A stretch of 64,000 nt of DNA, taken from the NCBI RefSeq assembly GCF_001189845.1, contig NZ_LFLZ01000039.1, positions 1 through 64,000 of the forward strand, in the 5' to 3' direction. The stretch comes from Bradyrhizobium tropiciagri. GTDB lineage: Bacteria; Pseudomonadota; Alphaproteobacteria; Rhizobiales; Xanthobacteraceae. The notes beneath the pieces were generated by a model that was not told the origin of the DNA, did no database searches, and saw nothing but the letters and a program-made list of their open reading frames with translations. Made by a program: the position numbers and the translations under genes. Shown here piece by piece: positions 1 through 7,914 of this stretch. Each line of letters starts with the position of its first letter. The stretch's first letter is position 1.

Positions 1-35
1 GAGCCGCCTCCGCATCAACGGTGATAGACGGACTC

Positions 36-112
36 GCGGAGACTCCCCCTCACCCGGAACGCATCTGACGATGCGTTCCGGCCTCTCCCCTCACGCGGGG
101 CGAGGCGAAGCA
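36..112. repeat. 77-bp palindromic intergenic repeat, copy A
   Basis: This stretch matches 10034-10110 at about 71 of 77 positions by eye. It contains a perfect hairpin with arms GGAACGCATC and GATGCGTTCC around a 4-base loop, followed by a second short stem of CCCC and GGGG. It lies downstream of the EF-hand gene (minus strand). Extragenic palindromes of this style are frequent in Bradyrhizobium chromosomes; the family name is not known to me. Confidence 0.75.
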
Positions 113-142
113 GAGCCCGAATTGGCCGGGAAGCGCGTCCCG

Positions 143-972
143 CTAGGCGCTAACCGACAGCGACGACGAGGCCTTCGCCGAGATCGCCTGCGACTGGCGC
201 TGGATCAGCTGCTCGATGAAATTGTAGGACGAGGTGGCGTTGTTGCCGGCGGAGGACGACTTCGTGCTGCTGGCTGAGGCCGTGGCCGGCGTCGTCATCG
301 ACACCTTGGAGCCGTCGGCATAGGTCGTGGTCGTCGTGGTCGAGCCGTCGCTGTTCGTCACCGAGGTCGAGGTCGCGCCATCAAGCGCCTGCATCAGAGG
401 ATCGGAGCTCGATCCGCCCGAGCCGCTGCCGGAGCCGGATCCATCGGTCGCGCCGCTCTCCATGTGGTGGTGATGATGGCCGCCGCCCTTGTGGCCCTGC
501 AGCGCCTGCGACATCTCGCCGAGGCTGACGCTGCGTCGCCGTTCTTATCGAGCTTGGAGAACACGTCGTCGGCCTGCGCGATGTTGGTGCCGCCGGCGCC
601 GAGCGCGTTCTCGAATTCCGTCTTGGTGATCTGGCCGTTGCCGTCGGCGTCGATCAGCGAGAACAGGTCCTTCAGCGCGTCCGACCGGCTGGTCGGCGTT
701 GTGCTGGTTGAAGTCGTGCCGGTTGAAGCCGTGGTCTGGCTCTGCGCGTCGAGCAGCGCGCTCATGGTCTGCGGCGAAATCTGCGGGGTGCTGGTGCCCG
801 ATCCGGCGCTGGTGCTGCTGCTGCTCGACTGCGATGTCGTGGTCGAGAGGTCGAACAGCCCGGTGGTCTGATTTCCCTGCGTGGAGCTGCCGGTCTGCGT
901 CGTCGATTTCGACGACATCAGCGAGCTCAAAAGATCGACGGCGGATGACGCAGCGCCAATGGCAAATAACAT
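143..972 (-). pseudogene. EF-hand calcium-binding domain protein, frameshifted
   Basis: The N-terminal part reads from an ATG at 972 through a Ser/Thr/Gln-rich linker into one EF-hand loop (DADGNGQITKTEF) and the start of a second (LDKNGD). At about position 534 one G is missing. Restoring it continues the second loop as DGSVSLGEM and joins the other frame, which runs to the stop at 143 through a five-His run, a Gly/Ser-rich linker and a Ser/Thr/Ala-rich tail. The whole would be about 276 residues, resembling secreted or surface rhizobial EF-hand proteins. The clean one-base repair suggests a sequencing error and not decay. A start at 972 avoids an unlikely Arg-rich extension upstream. Confidence 0.75.
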
Positions 973-1224
973 GGCAATACTCCAACAAGGCCGCGCCCGG
1001 CGGCTCAAACGCTTGCCAAGGCGCAGCAAGCGGCGTGCCATGGCAAAAACCCAATGAAACCAGGCCTTGGCGCATCGACACCGGTTCCGCGCACCCGGCA
1101 AGACCTGCCGCCGGCGGCAGAATTTTCCGGATTCCAGCCGCCGTCCGCTCGCATTGCCCGCCACGCGTCGGCATGTTAGGCGGGATCACCCGTCGCCCCC
1201 TGCTAGTCTTCCGGAACTGCTGAC

Positions 1225-1926
1225 ATGACTCAGTCATTCACCCCGCGTCCCCTCGTCATCGCTCCGTCGATCCTGGCGTCGGATTTCTCAAAGCTCGGCG
1301 AGGAGGTCCGCGCCGTCGACCAGGCCGGCGCCGACTGGATCCATCTCGACGTGATGGACGGGCACTTTGTGCCGAACATTTCCTACGGCCCCGACGTCAT
1401 CAAGGCGATGCGGCCGCACACCAAGAAGATCTTCGACGCCCATCTGATGATCTCGCCCTGCCACCCCTATCTGGAGGCCTTCGCCAAGGCGGGCTGCGAC
1501 CACATTACGGTGCATGCCGAGGCCGGCCCGCATTTGCATCGCTCGCTGCAGGCGATCCGCGCGCTCGGCAAGAAGGCCGGCGTCTCGATCAATCCGGCGA
1601 CGCCGGCGAGCGCGATCGAATATGTGCTCGACCTGATCGACCTCGTGCTGGTGATGTCGGTCAATCCCGGCTTCGGCGGCCAGGCCTTCATCCGCTCGGC
1701 GATCGGCAAGATCTCTGACGTCAGGGCGATGGTCGCGGGCCGGCCGATCGACATCGAGGTCGACGGCGGCGTTGCGCCCGACGTCGCCGGCCAGCTCGCC
1801 GCCGCCGGCGCCAACGCCTTCGTCGCGGGCTCCGCGGTGTTCAAGGGCGGCACGCTCGAGGCCTACAAGACCAACATCGCCGCGATCCGCAATGCCGCGG
1901 CCGACGCGCGCGGCGAAGCGATCTGA
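1225..1926 (+). CDS. rpe: Ribulose-phosphate 3-epimerase
   Basis: This 233-residue cytoplasmic TIM-barrel enzyme interconverts ribulose 5-phosphate and xylulose 5-phosphate in the pentose phosphate and Calvin cycles. Family signatures are intact: APSILASDF near residue 13, HLDVMDGHFVPN with the metal and catalytic aspartates near 42-45, VMSVNPGFGGQ near 140, and EVDGGV carrying the second catalytic Asp near 175. Length fits the family. It stands alone and ends 14 bases before the converging kinase gene. The ATG at 1225 gives the expected short N-terminus. Confidence 0.96.
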   Translation: MTQSFTPRPLVIAPSILASDFSKLGEEVRAVDQAGADWIHLDVMDGHFVPNISYGPDVIKAMRPHTKKIFDAHLMISPCHPYLEAFAKAGCDHITVHAEAGPHLHRSLQAIRALGKKAGVSINPATPASAIEYVLDLIDLVLVMSVNPGFGGQAFIRSAIGKISDVRAMVAGRPIDIEVDGGVAPDVAGQLAAAGANAFVAGSAVFKGGTLEAYKTNIAAIRNAAADARGEAI

Positions 1927-1939
1927 TTCTCCGGCGGAA

Positions 1940-3418
1940 CTAGAATACTGAAGGCGGCGCGACCGCGGCATTGGCCGCCTGGTCCGCCGCCTCATCGTCG
2001 TCCGCTTGCGGCGCCAGCCGCGACGGCCGCACCACGGTCACCGTGCACGGCGCTTCCCCGGCGACCTGAGCGGACACGCTGCCGAGCAGCGCGCGCCGCA
2101 TCGAATTCTGCCGCGCGCCGATGATGATGTGGTCGACCAGGTTGACCGCGGCGAATTCCAGAATGGCCGCGGCCGGATCGATCGCCTCCAGGACATGCAC
2201 GGTCAGCCGCCCCTCCTCGAGCTGGAACGGCCGCGCCCAGTGCTGGAGCGCCACCAAGCGGTCGACATGCTTGTTCTGGCCCTGCTCGTCATGGCTGCGG
2301 TCGATCGCCAGGCGATTGAGCTTCAGCACGTTGACGCAGGCGAGCCGCGCCGATGGCGAGGTCGATAGCACCTGCTCGGCGATGACGCGGATGGTCGCGT
2401 TCAGCGCCTCGGTCCCCTCTCCGAGATCGAGTGCCACGGCAACGATCGGGCTCGATGCGAGCTGGGCCGCGACATTGGATTTCGGCTGCGGCGACACCGC
2501 ACCGAGATTGAAGCGGCGGCGCCAGACCGTGCCGAGGGAATCGCGATCGAGCCGCTGCGCTCGCGCCGTCAGCTTGACCTGTTCGGGATGGCCGAGATCG
2601 AACGCGAGCTGCGCCGCGGTCGGATAGCGCGCGACCGGATCGATCTCGAGACACCGCAGCACGATCTCCTGCAGCCAGGGCGGATAGTCGGGCTTGAGCT
2701 TGCGCGGCGGATACGGGTCGCGCCACAGCCGCCGGCGCATCCCGCGCAGGGTCTCGGTCTCGCCGAACGGGCGCACCCCGGTGGTGAAGAAATAGAGCAG
2801 CACGCCGAGCGAAAACAGATCGCTGCGCGGATCGTCGCGCACGCCGTTGAGGCGCTCCGGCGCCATGTAGGGCGCGGTGCCGTAAGGCAGGCGAAACTCC
2901 TCCTGCAGCAGGTCGGGCAGATGCTGGTGATGCGAGAGGCCGAAATCGATCAGCACCGCCTCGCCGCGCTCGCGGAACATGATGCTGCTCGGCTTGATGT
3001 CGTGATGGATGACGTTCTGCCGGTGCAGGCTGGCGAGTGCGGCGGCGACCTTGCCGCCGATCACCCTCACCTCGTCATACGGCAGCGGCAGATTGTCGAG
3101 CCGCTTGTAGAGGGTTTGGCCCGGGATGCGCTCCATCACCACATAAGCCTGGCGCTCGAAATCGCCGGTGCCGAAACAGGCCGGCACGTGCGGCCCCGAC
3201 AGCCGCGGCAGGATCATCTGCTCCATCTCGAAGCTGACGATCGCGGCCGGATCCTCGCCCTCCGAGGTGAGCGGCACCTTCATCAGCAGCGGTACGTCGA
3301 TGCCCGGGTGGGTGACGCTCCACAGCGTCGCCATGCCACCGCGGTGCACGCGCTCGCCGATGGTGAAGCCATCGATCTCGGCGCCGGCCTGCATCGTCAG
3401 CGCCGCCACCGGCGTCAC
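1940..3418 (-). CDS. Serine/threonine protein kinase fused to universal stress protein domain
   Basis: A 492-residue protein. The N-terminal Hanks-type kinase domain shows a Gly-rich loop (RGGMATLW), the ATP lysine in LLMKVPL near residue 47, an HHD variant of the catalytic HRD in HHDIKPSSIMF, DFG in IDFGLSHH and APE in APYMAPERL. The C-terminal 150 residues form a UspA-like domain (IVAVALDLGEGTEA through DHIIIGARQNS and TVTVVRPS). There is no membrane segment, so it is probably cytosolic. I place the start at the GTG at 3418 because it overlaps the stop of the upstream phosphoesterase (GTGA) and implies translational coupling; an ATG at 3394 is also possible. Target proteins are unknown. Confidence 0.85.
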   Translation of the reverse strand: MTPVAALTMQAGAEIDGFTIGERVHRGGMATLWSVTHPGIDVPLLMKVPLTSEGEDPAAIVSFEMEQMILPRLSGPHVPACFGTGDFERQAYVVMERIPGQTLYKRLDNLPLPYDEVRVIGGKVAAALASLHRQNVIHHDIKPSSIMFRERGEAVLIDFGLSHHQHLPDLLQEEFRLPYGTAPYMAPERLNGVRDDPRSDLFSLGVLLYFFTTGVRPFGETETLRGMRRRLWRDPYPPRKLKPDYPPWLQEIVLRCLEIDPVARYPTAAQLAFDLGHPEQVKLTARAQRLDRDSLGTVWRRRFNLGAVSPQPKSNVAAQLASSPIVAVALDLGEGTEALNATIRVIAEQVLSTSPSARLACVNVLKLNRLAIDRSHDEQGQNKHVDRLVALQHWARPFQLEEGRLTVHVLEAIDPAAAILEFAAVNLVDHIIIGARQNSMRRALLGSVSAQVAGEAPCTVTVVRPSRLAPQADDDEAADQAANAAVAPPSVF

Positions 3419-4155
3419 CTGCCGATCAGCAGGCGGTCGGCAAGCCAGAACGGCAGGCCGCCCGCCTTGATCCGCGCCGCCGCAGTCGCGACGTCGTAGG
3501 GCACGCGATGATAGGTGATCTCGCGGCTCACCGTGTCGAACATCGCAAACGATGCCGCGGGATCGCCGTCGCGCGGCTGGCCGACCGAGCCGAGCACCGC
3601 AAGCCAGCGCCGCCCGGTCAGCAACTGCACCGCGACGCCCGAGGTCGGGACGAAGCTCGTCATCTTCGCCGCTGATGACATCGAGTAGAGGCCGGGACGA
3701 TGGATGTGGCCGCAGAAGGTGATCTGCAAATCGGTTGCCATCATGCTGCGCGCAGCATCCGACGTGTCGCGGACATAGCGCCACTTCGTCGGGTCCGATG
3801 CCTCGGAATGCACGTAGAGACGGTTGTCCTCCTCGCGCAGGATCGGCAGGCCCGCGAGGAAGGCCTTCTGTTCGGCGCTGAGCCGGCTCCGGGTCCAGTC
3901 GATGGCGGCCTGCGCATCGGCGTTCATGCTGTCGCTCGGGGACCCGATCGCATTGTCATGATTGCCGCGCACCGCGATTGCACCCTTCGCGACGAGGTCC
4001 ATCACCGTGTCGACGGCCCATTCGGGATCGGCGCCATAGCCGACGATATCGCCGAGGCAGATCAGCCGCTCGGCGCCGCGCGTTCGCGCAGCCTCGAGGC
4101 AGGCGGCGAAGGCCTGCCGGTTGGCATGAATATCGGCAAAGAGTGCAAGCCGCAT
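3415..4155 (-). CDS. Metallophosphoesterase family protein
   Basis: This 246-residue calcineurin-like phosphoesterase carries all blocks of the dimetal site: FADIHANRQAF at the N-terminus, GDIVGYGADPEW, GNHDNA and CGHIHRP. Family members hydrolyse phosphomonoesters, phosphodiesters or phosphoproteins; the substrate cannot be read from sequence. The ATG at 4155 puts the first metal motif at residue 7, as is usual. Its stop overlaps the start of the kinase gene, so the two are made together. That pairing makes it a reasonable candidate for a phosphatase opposing the kinase, which is inference. Confidence 0.88.
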   Translation of the reverse strand: MRLALFADIHANRQAFAACLEAARTRGAERLICLGDIVGYGADPEWAVDTVMDLVAKGAIAVRGNHDNAIGSPSDSMNADAQAAIDWTRSRLSAEQKAFLAGLPILREEDNRLYVHSEASDPTKWRYVRDTSDAARSMMATDLQITFCGHIHRPGLYSMSSAAKMTSFVPTSGVAVQLLTGRRWLAVLGSVGQPRDGDPAASFAMFDTVSREITYHRVPYDVATAAARIKAGGLPFWLADRLLIGR

Positions 4156-4263
4156 CGTGGTCCGCGCTGCTGATCCGTACCCGATATCAAGCACACGCGG
4201 CCCCGGGCTCGCAATCGGGCCGAAGGCATCAATCGATCAGGGGATGTTGGAAGAAAGACGGGC

Positions 4264-4857
4264 CTAGGGCTTGCACACCCGCACGCCCCGCAACAGCAGG
4301 GCGATCAGCGCGTCGATCCGCGACGGGCATTCCGGCTTGGCCCATTCCTCGGCATGCGCCGGGTGATGGTAGCGGACGGTCGCATCGAACACGGCGCGCG
4401 CGGTCGCCTTGACGTTGTCGATCTCGAACACACCCTGTGCGACACCGTCGGACAGGATTTTCGCGATCAGATCGACCTGCTTGTCCTTGTAGGCTTCCAC
4501 CACCTCGCGCGCGTCCTGCGCCAGCGCGAGATAGGTCGCGAACATCTCCGGATCGTCGCAGACCTTCTTCTGCTTGATCGAGAAGGCGGTGCGCAGCCAT
4601 TTCTCCAGCCGTTCCGGCGCCGGGCCCGAGCCGGCTGCGATCTTGCACAGCGGCTCGTTGGCGCGGTCGAGCCAGCGCTTGGCGACCGCGTCGCGCAGCG
4701 AGGCCTTGCTGGGGAAGTGACGGTAGACGCTGCCGTGGCTGACATCGAGCGCACGGGCAACGTCGACGACGGTGGCCTTGGAAAGCCCGAAGCGCCTCAA
4801 GACATCCTCAGTTGCCTCAAGGATCCGCTCGGGTGTCAAAACCACCGCCTCGTTCAT
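4264..4857 (-). CDS. TetR/AcrR family transcriptional regulator
   Basis: This 197-residue protein has a typical N-terminal TetR helix-turn-helix (SKATVVDVARALDVSHGSVYRHFPSK, residues about 25-50) and a variable ligand-binding C-terminal domain ending in a hydrophobic helix. Its ATG overlaps the stop of an upstream 44-codon ORF (ATGA at 4854-4857), so the two are translationally coupled. A perfect palindrome at 5100-5123 upstream of the pair is the likely operator, suggesting autoregulation and control of the divergent small membrane protein gene. The ligand is unknown. Confidence 0.9.
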   Translation of the reverse strand: MNEAVVLTPERILEATEDVLRRFGLSKATVVDVARALDVSHGSVYRHFPSKASLRDAVAKRWLDRANEPLCKIAAGSGPAPERLEKWLRTAFSIKQKKVCDDPEMFATYLALAQDAREVVEAYKDKQVDLIAKILSDGVAQGVFEIDNVKATARAVFDATVRYHHPAHAEEWAKPECPSRIDALIALLLRGVRVCKP

Positions 4858-4988
4858 GCGTTTACCGTCTGGTTATCGCTGTCCTGCCCGCGGGTGAACT
4901 TGGCGGCCTGGGCTGCCAAATGGCGGGCGACGCGAAGGTTGAGCCACTGTTGAATCTGGGCGGTCAATTGGAAGATTTCTATGGTCAT
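4854..4988 (-). CDS. Small 44-residue protein coupled to TetR regulator
   Basis: Read directly from the minus strand: ATG at 4988, stop TGA at 4856-4854. The peptide begins MTIEIFQLTAQIQQWLNLRV and ends DNQTVNA. An AAGGA motif sits 8 bases before the ATG. Its stop overlaps the TetR start in an ATGA junction, which is strong evidence for real translation. The first half can form an amphipathic helix; there is no membrane segment or known domain. It could be a co-regulator, or a leader that couples ribosomes to the TetR gene. I do not recognise a family. Confidence 0.6.
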   Translation of the reverse strand: MTIEIFQLTAQIQQWLNLRVARHLAAQAAKFTRGQDSDNQTVNA

Positions 4989-5099
4989 GGAGGTAGTCCT
5001 TCGAGGTAATCAAATCAGGTTCGGCTCCGCCGGCCAAAACGCCGGAACAGCCACTGGGCGCCCTCCTCCCTTGGGCTGGTTAGTATATACACCATCTCG

Positions 5100-5123
5100 C
5101 TGACAGATTTCAATATCTGTCAG
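5100..5123. promoter_or_regulatory. Perfect inverted repeat, probable TetR operator
   Basis: The arms are CTGACAGAT and ATCTGTCAG with a 6-base spacer, a perfect 9-bp dyad. It lies 112 bases upstream of the 44-codon ORF (minus strand) and 169 bases upstream of the divergent 37-codon ORF (plus strand). Size and symmetry match TetR-family operators. Assignment to the adjacent TetR protein is by proximity. Confidence 0.65.
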
Positions 5124-5291
5124 ACAATATTTCGTGAATGATACCCGGACCGCCGGGGAGCCCGCCGGTCGGGTCCAGCTCTGCGGCCCTACACCGTTCC
5201 GTGAGCAGCGGGGCGATCCGCCGGGGCGTGCATATGTCTCGATACGGCCAGCCAAAGACCAGCCCATGAAAGGGTGCCAGGAGAGGTTTGC

Positions 5292-5405
5292 ATGGACCGC
5301 CCAATCACCTTCAAGGAGATCGCCAAGATCACCGCCGGCGCGGTGGCCTCGCTCGTCATTGTCGGGTGGCTGATGGTTGTCGCGATCGCATTCCTGTCGG
5401 TGTGA
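5292..5405 (+). CDS. Small single-pass membrane protein (37 residues)
   Basis: The ORF runs ATG at 5292 to TGA at 5403-5405. It starts MDRPITFKEIAKITAG and continues as one hydrophobic helix (AVASLVIVGWLMVVAIAFLSV). AGGAGAGG lies about 7 bases upstream, an excellent ribosome site, and a hairpin terminator follows 25 bases after the stop. The sequence therefore has every element of a free-standing gene. It faces the TetR unit across the operator-bearing region. Small one-helix proteins often modulate transporters or stress responses; no function can be assigned here. Confidence 0.65.
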   Translation: MDRPITFKEIAKITAGAVASLVIVGWLMVVAIAFLSV

Positions 5406-5429
5406 GATCGCTTCGCAGCGCCGGAATCG

Positions 5430-5459
5430 AAAGGGGCCGCCTCACGCAGCGGCCCCTTT
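5430..5459 (+). terminator. Hairpin terminator after small membrane protein gene
   Basis: The arms AAAGGGGCCGC and GCGGCCCCTTT form a perfect 11-bp GC-rich stem with an 8-base loop, 25 bases after the stop at 5405. Only a short T run follows, so intrinsic strength is uncertain. Confidence 0.65.
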
Positions 5460-5616
5460 GCCGGGAAAATGGCTTCGGGATAAAATCTAGCCCCGGTTAG
5501 GAGTTACATTACACCGGGCTGACGGTTGGCGGGATTCCGGATCACTACTGTCCACTCCGCTGACCGATTATTGGCGATCCCTATTTTTATGCCATCTCTG
5601 GTCAGGACGTGTCGTC

Positions 5617-6225
5617 CTACTGCTGCTCGTCCTTGGGCGGCATCCGCGGCGGCGGCAGCGGCGTGAACACCGAGCCCTGCGCGCCCGCCGGCGGGACCAC
5701 GAACGTCCCCGTGGTGGAATCGCCCCCGGTGGTCTCCACGATCGTCTTCGGCGTGATGTACTCCCGGACGAAGTCCATGATGGTGCCGTCGCCGCCGCCG
5801 AAATCCGCGGCCCGGCCGCCTTGCGGATGCCCGGCCTTGATCTCGTTGTCGGCGGTGTGGGTCTGCTCGGCCAAGGCGTCGCTGTAGGGAATGCGGAAGG
5901 CGCGCGGCACCGCGCTCGGCCGGTTGTCCTCGTCGAGTTCCTCGACCCAGAGATAGATCGAGCCGGGATCGCCCTCCAGCGAATGCGGCTCCACGATCCG
6001 CGTCGACAGCAGCTTGAAGTTGGCCGGCAGCTTCTCCGCTGAGGCCCAGCCGAGCAGGCCACGCATGCCGCCGAAGCTGACGAAGTAGAACGCGCTGGTC
6101 ACGACGATGACGACCGCCTTCAGCGACCAGTGCAGCCGCGCATAGACCAGCACGATCAAAAGCAGCGCACCGACCGCCGCATAGGCGACCGCAAGCGTGA
6201 GGATGACGGATTGCAGACTAATCAC
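5617..6225 (-). CDS. Conserved membrane protein, third gene of MotA/TolQ-type operon
   Basis: This 202-residue protein has two membrane helices in the first 60 residues (ISLQSVILTLAVAYAAVGALL, then a second starting near LKAVVIVVTSAFYF), a soluble region of about 110 residues, and a Pro-rich C-terminus (PLPPPRMPPKDEQQ). I do not recognise the domain. Its start overlaps the stop of the upstream gene by 8 bases, so it belongs to the same operon as the proton-channel-like protein. It is plausibly an accessory membrane subunit of that complex. Confidence 0.75.
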   Translation of the reverse strand: MISLQSVILTLAVAYAAVGALLLIVLVYARLHWSLKAVVIVVTSAFYFVSFGGMRGLLGWASAEKLPANFKLLSTRIVEPHSLEGDPGSIYLWVEELDEDNRPSAVPRAFRIPYSDALAEQTHTADNEIKAGHPQGGRAADFGGGDGTIMDFVREYITPKTIVETTGGDSTTGTFVVPPAGAQGSVFTPLPPPRMPPKDEQQ

Positions 6226-6907
6226 GACGGAGCACCCTCACGCCGGATCTCGGAACGCCGGTGTTCGGATCGAGGTCGGCGCCGTTGCGCCAGCTGCTGC
6301 GGAAGGTCTCGAGCAGCGATTTCGGCCGCCGGTCGACGTTGATCACCTTGCCCTCGGCGTCGAGACGAAACCGGACCGCGGTCTTCTCGTCGCCGGTGTG
6401 ATCGACGGTCAGCTTGTCGTCGAAGATCACCTGCGCCGTCGGATTGAGCTTCTGCACCTTGACGTTCGCCTGCACCGGCTCGCCGGTCGTCGCCTGGAAA
6501 TGCGAGACGTTGACGGTGTATTCGCCGGCGACGACGCCACGCAAGGTGACGATCTCCTCGCGGATCGGGGATGCGATCTTCTTGCCGTTGACCACGATGA
6601 AGTCGTTGGCGCCGCCGCGATCGTCGCGGTCGAGCGTCAGGAAGCCGGCCTCGCGATGCCGGTACCAGGCGATGTTGCCGGCGGGGTCCTGCACGAACAG
6701 GTCGAGATCGTCGGGATGGTTGTCCGGCCAGTCCATCGTGATGATGAACTCCGCCTTGGATTCGATCTTGCCGTCCTTGGAGTCCGGCGACACCGCAAGC
6801 AGCGCGAGGAAGAACAGGAACGCGATCACCTGCAGCGCCTTGAACAGCATGACACCAAGGGGATCGAACGGTTCCTCGCGCGGATAGAGCCCGAACTCGT
6901 CCATCAT
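6218..6907 (-). CDS. Single-pass periplasmic protein, partner of MotA/TolQ-type channel
   Basis: A 229-residue protein with a short cytoplasmic N-terminus, one membrane helix at about residues 17-42 beginning FDPLGVMLFKALQV, and a periplasmic beta-rich domain (DWPDNHPDDLDLFVQDPAG to about residue 200) reminiscent of DUF2135-like folds. The topology and the Asp at the head of the helix recall ExbD/TolR/MotB stator subunits, but no peptidoglycan-binding OmpA domain is present. It overlaps the upstream channel gene by 4 bases and the downstream gene by 8. The role as the channel's force-transmitting partner is inferred from order and topology. Confidence 0.78.
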   Translation of the reverse strand: MMDEFGLYPREEPFDPLGVMLFKALQVIAFLFFLALLAVSPDSKDGKIESKAEFIITMDWPDNHPDDLDLFVQDPAGNIAWYRHREAGFLTLDRDDRGGANDFIVVNGKKIASPIREEIVTLRGVVAGEYTVNVSHFQATTGEPVQANVKVQKLNPTAQVIFDDKLTVDHTGDEKTAVRFRLDAEGKVINVDRRPKSLLETFRSSWRNGADLDPNTGVPRSGVRVLRRD

Positions 6908-7671
6908 GGCGGCGTACCAAGGCGACGTTCCAGCGCCGGCGTGACGTGCGTCTCGGTCAGCACGACCGCATCGGAGAACACCCGCTGGGTCGCGGAATCC
7001 AGCATGTAGTACTGGATCCGGACCAGGATCGATCCGATCAACCCGGCCAGCGTCGTGTACATCGCAACCGCCATGCCGTCGCTCATCAGGCCCATCGACG
7101 ATTTCATCGCGACCTTGTCGGCGGCATCGAGCGAGGCGATCGGCGCCAGCATGATGATGAAGCCGATGATGGTGCCGAGCAGGCCGAGCTTCATCAGCGT
7201 GTCGGAGACGAAGGCACCAAAGCCGTTCGAGCCGCGCAGCCGGTCCGCCAGCGTCCGCAGCAGCAGGGTCTGGTCGATGCGGCCTTTGGCTTGCGCCTCG
7301 GCCTTCTGCACCAGGCTGCGGATGTGGTCGGTGACAAGCCCGCGGGGCAGGCTGCGCGCATCCGAGACGAGCGCTTTGGCGCCGTCAGGCGCAGCGAGGA
7401 TCGCGCGGCAGGAACGCGCCACCTCGCCTTCCCGCGCTATTGCCCGCGTCCGCCAGAAGCAATGGATGCAGGTGGCGATGTAGAGAACGACGATAACGCT
7501 GGAAATGTACGTGCGGTCGGAACTGACCATCAGGCGGATCAGCCCGTAGCGCCACAGCAGGAACGCCGCGAAAACCGAAAGGCCGGTGAAGATCATCCAG
7601 AGCAGCAGGACGCTGCGCTCCGCCGCATCCGTACCGGCCGATGCGGCCGCGGCGCCGACCTTGGCATTCAT
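6904..7671 (-). CDS. MotA/TolQ/ExbB-type proton channel family protein
   Basis: This 255-residue inner-membrane protein has a helix pair near the N-terminus (LLLWMIFTGLSVFAAFLLW, then ISSVIVVLYIATCIHCFW), a long cytoplasmic loop, and the two signature TolQ/MotA helices: LMKLGLLGTIIGFIIMLAPI and GMAVAMYTTLAGLIGSILV. Relatives form proton-driven pentameric motors with a single-helix partner, here probably the next gene. The ATG at 7671 has AAGGGAG upstream; an ATG at 7698 is an alternative. No TolA, TonB, flagellar or gliding gene is nearby. Confidence 0.88.
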   Translation of the reverse strand: MNAKVGAAAASAGTDAAERSVLLLWMIFTGLSVFAAFLLWRYGLIRLMVSSDRTYISSVIVVLYIATCIHCFWRTRAIAREGEVARSCRAILAAPDGAKALVSDARSLPRGLVTDHIRSLVQKAEAQAKGRIDQTLLLRTLADRLRGSNGFGAFVSDTLMKLGLLGTIIGFIIMLAPIASLDAADKVAMKSSMGLMSDGMAVAMYTTLAGLIGSILVRIQYYMLDSATQRVFSDAVVLTETHVTPALERRLGTPP

Positions 7672-7858
7672 GCTGCGCTCGCTCCCTTGCTGTTCCATGG
7701 GCCTCGCGAAGGCCTCACCTGCCGTTAGAGCAGAGCAGGCGGGCGGCGTCCAAAGACATCTGCCCAGATTTCGTCGGGCAAATTTCCCGACCTGCATGGC
7801 AACCCTCGCCCGCACTTGCCCGGAGCGAGGTTGCTGTTACGCTTCTCTCGTCTCGTTT

Positions 7859-7896
7859 GAGCATGATGCCGCTTTGCGCCTTTCCGGATCATGCTC
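7859..7896. repeat. Palindromic repeat with GAGCATGAT / ATCATGCTC arms
   Basis: Two perfect 9-bp arms are separated by 20 bases. The same arm motif occurs in the repeat at 23423-23458. It ends 18 bases before the histidine kinase start and may be transcribed as part of its leader. This is a common extragenic element in Bradyrhizobium-type genomes. Confidence 0.6.
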
Positions 7897-7914
7897 CGGC
7901 CGTGGAGTGATCGC

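Noticed and set aside
380..520. Five-histidine run in the EF-hand protein as an engineered tag
   Set aside because: It lies inside a natural Gly/Ser/His-rich linker and is not at a terminus; nothing else in the window looks like vector sequence.
5617..7671. Zorya anti-phage system
   Set aside because: A MotA-like protein is present, but the partner lacks the peptidoglycan-binding domain of ZorB and there are no helicase or nuclease genes beside it.
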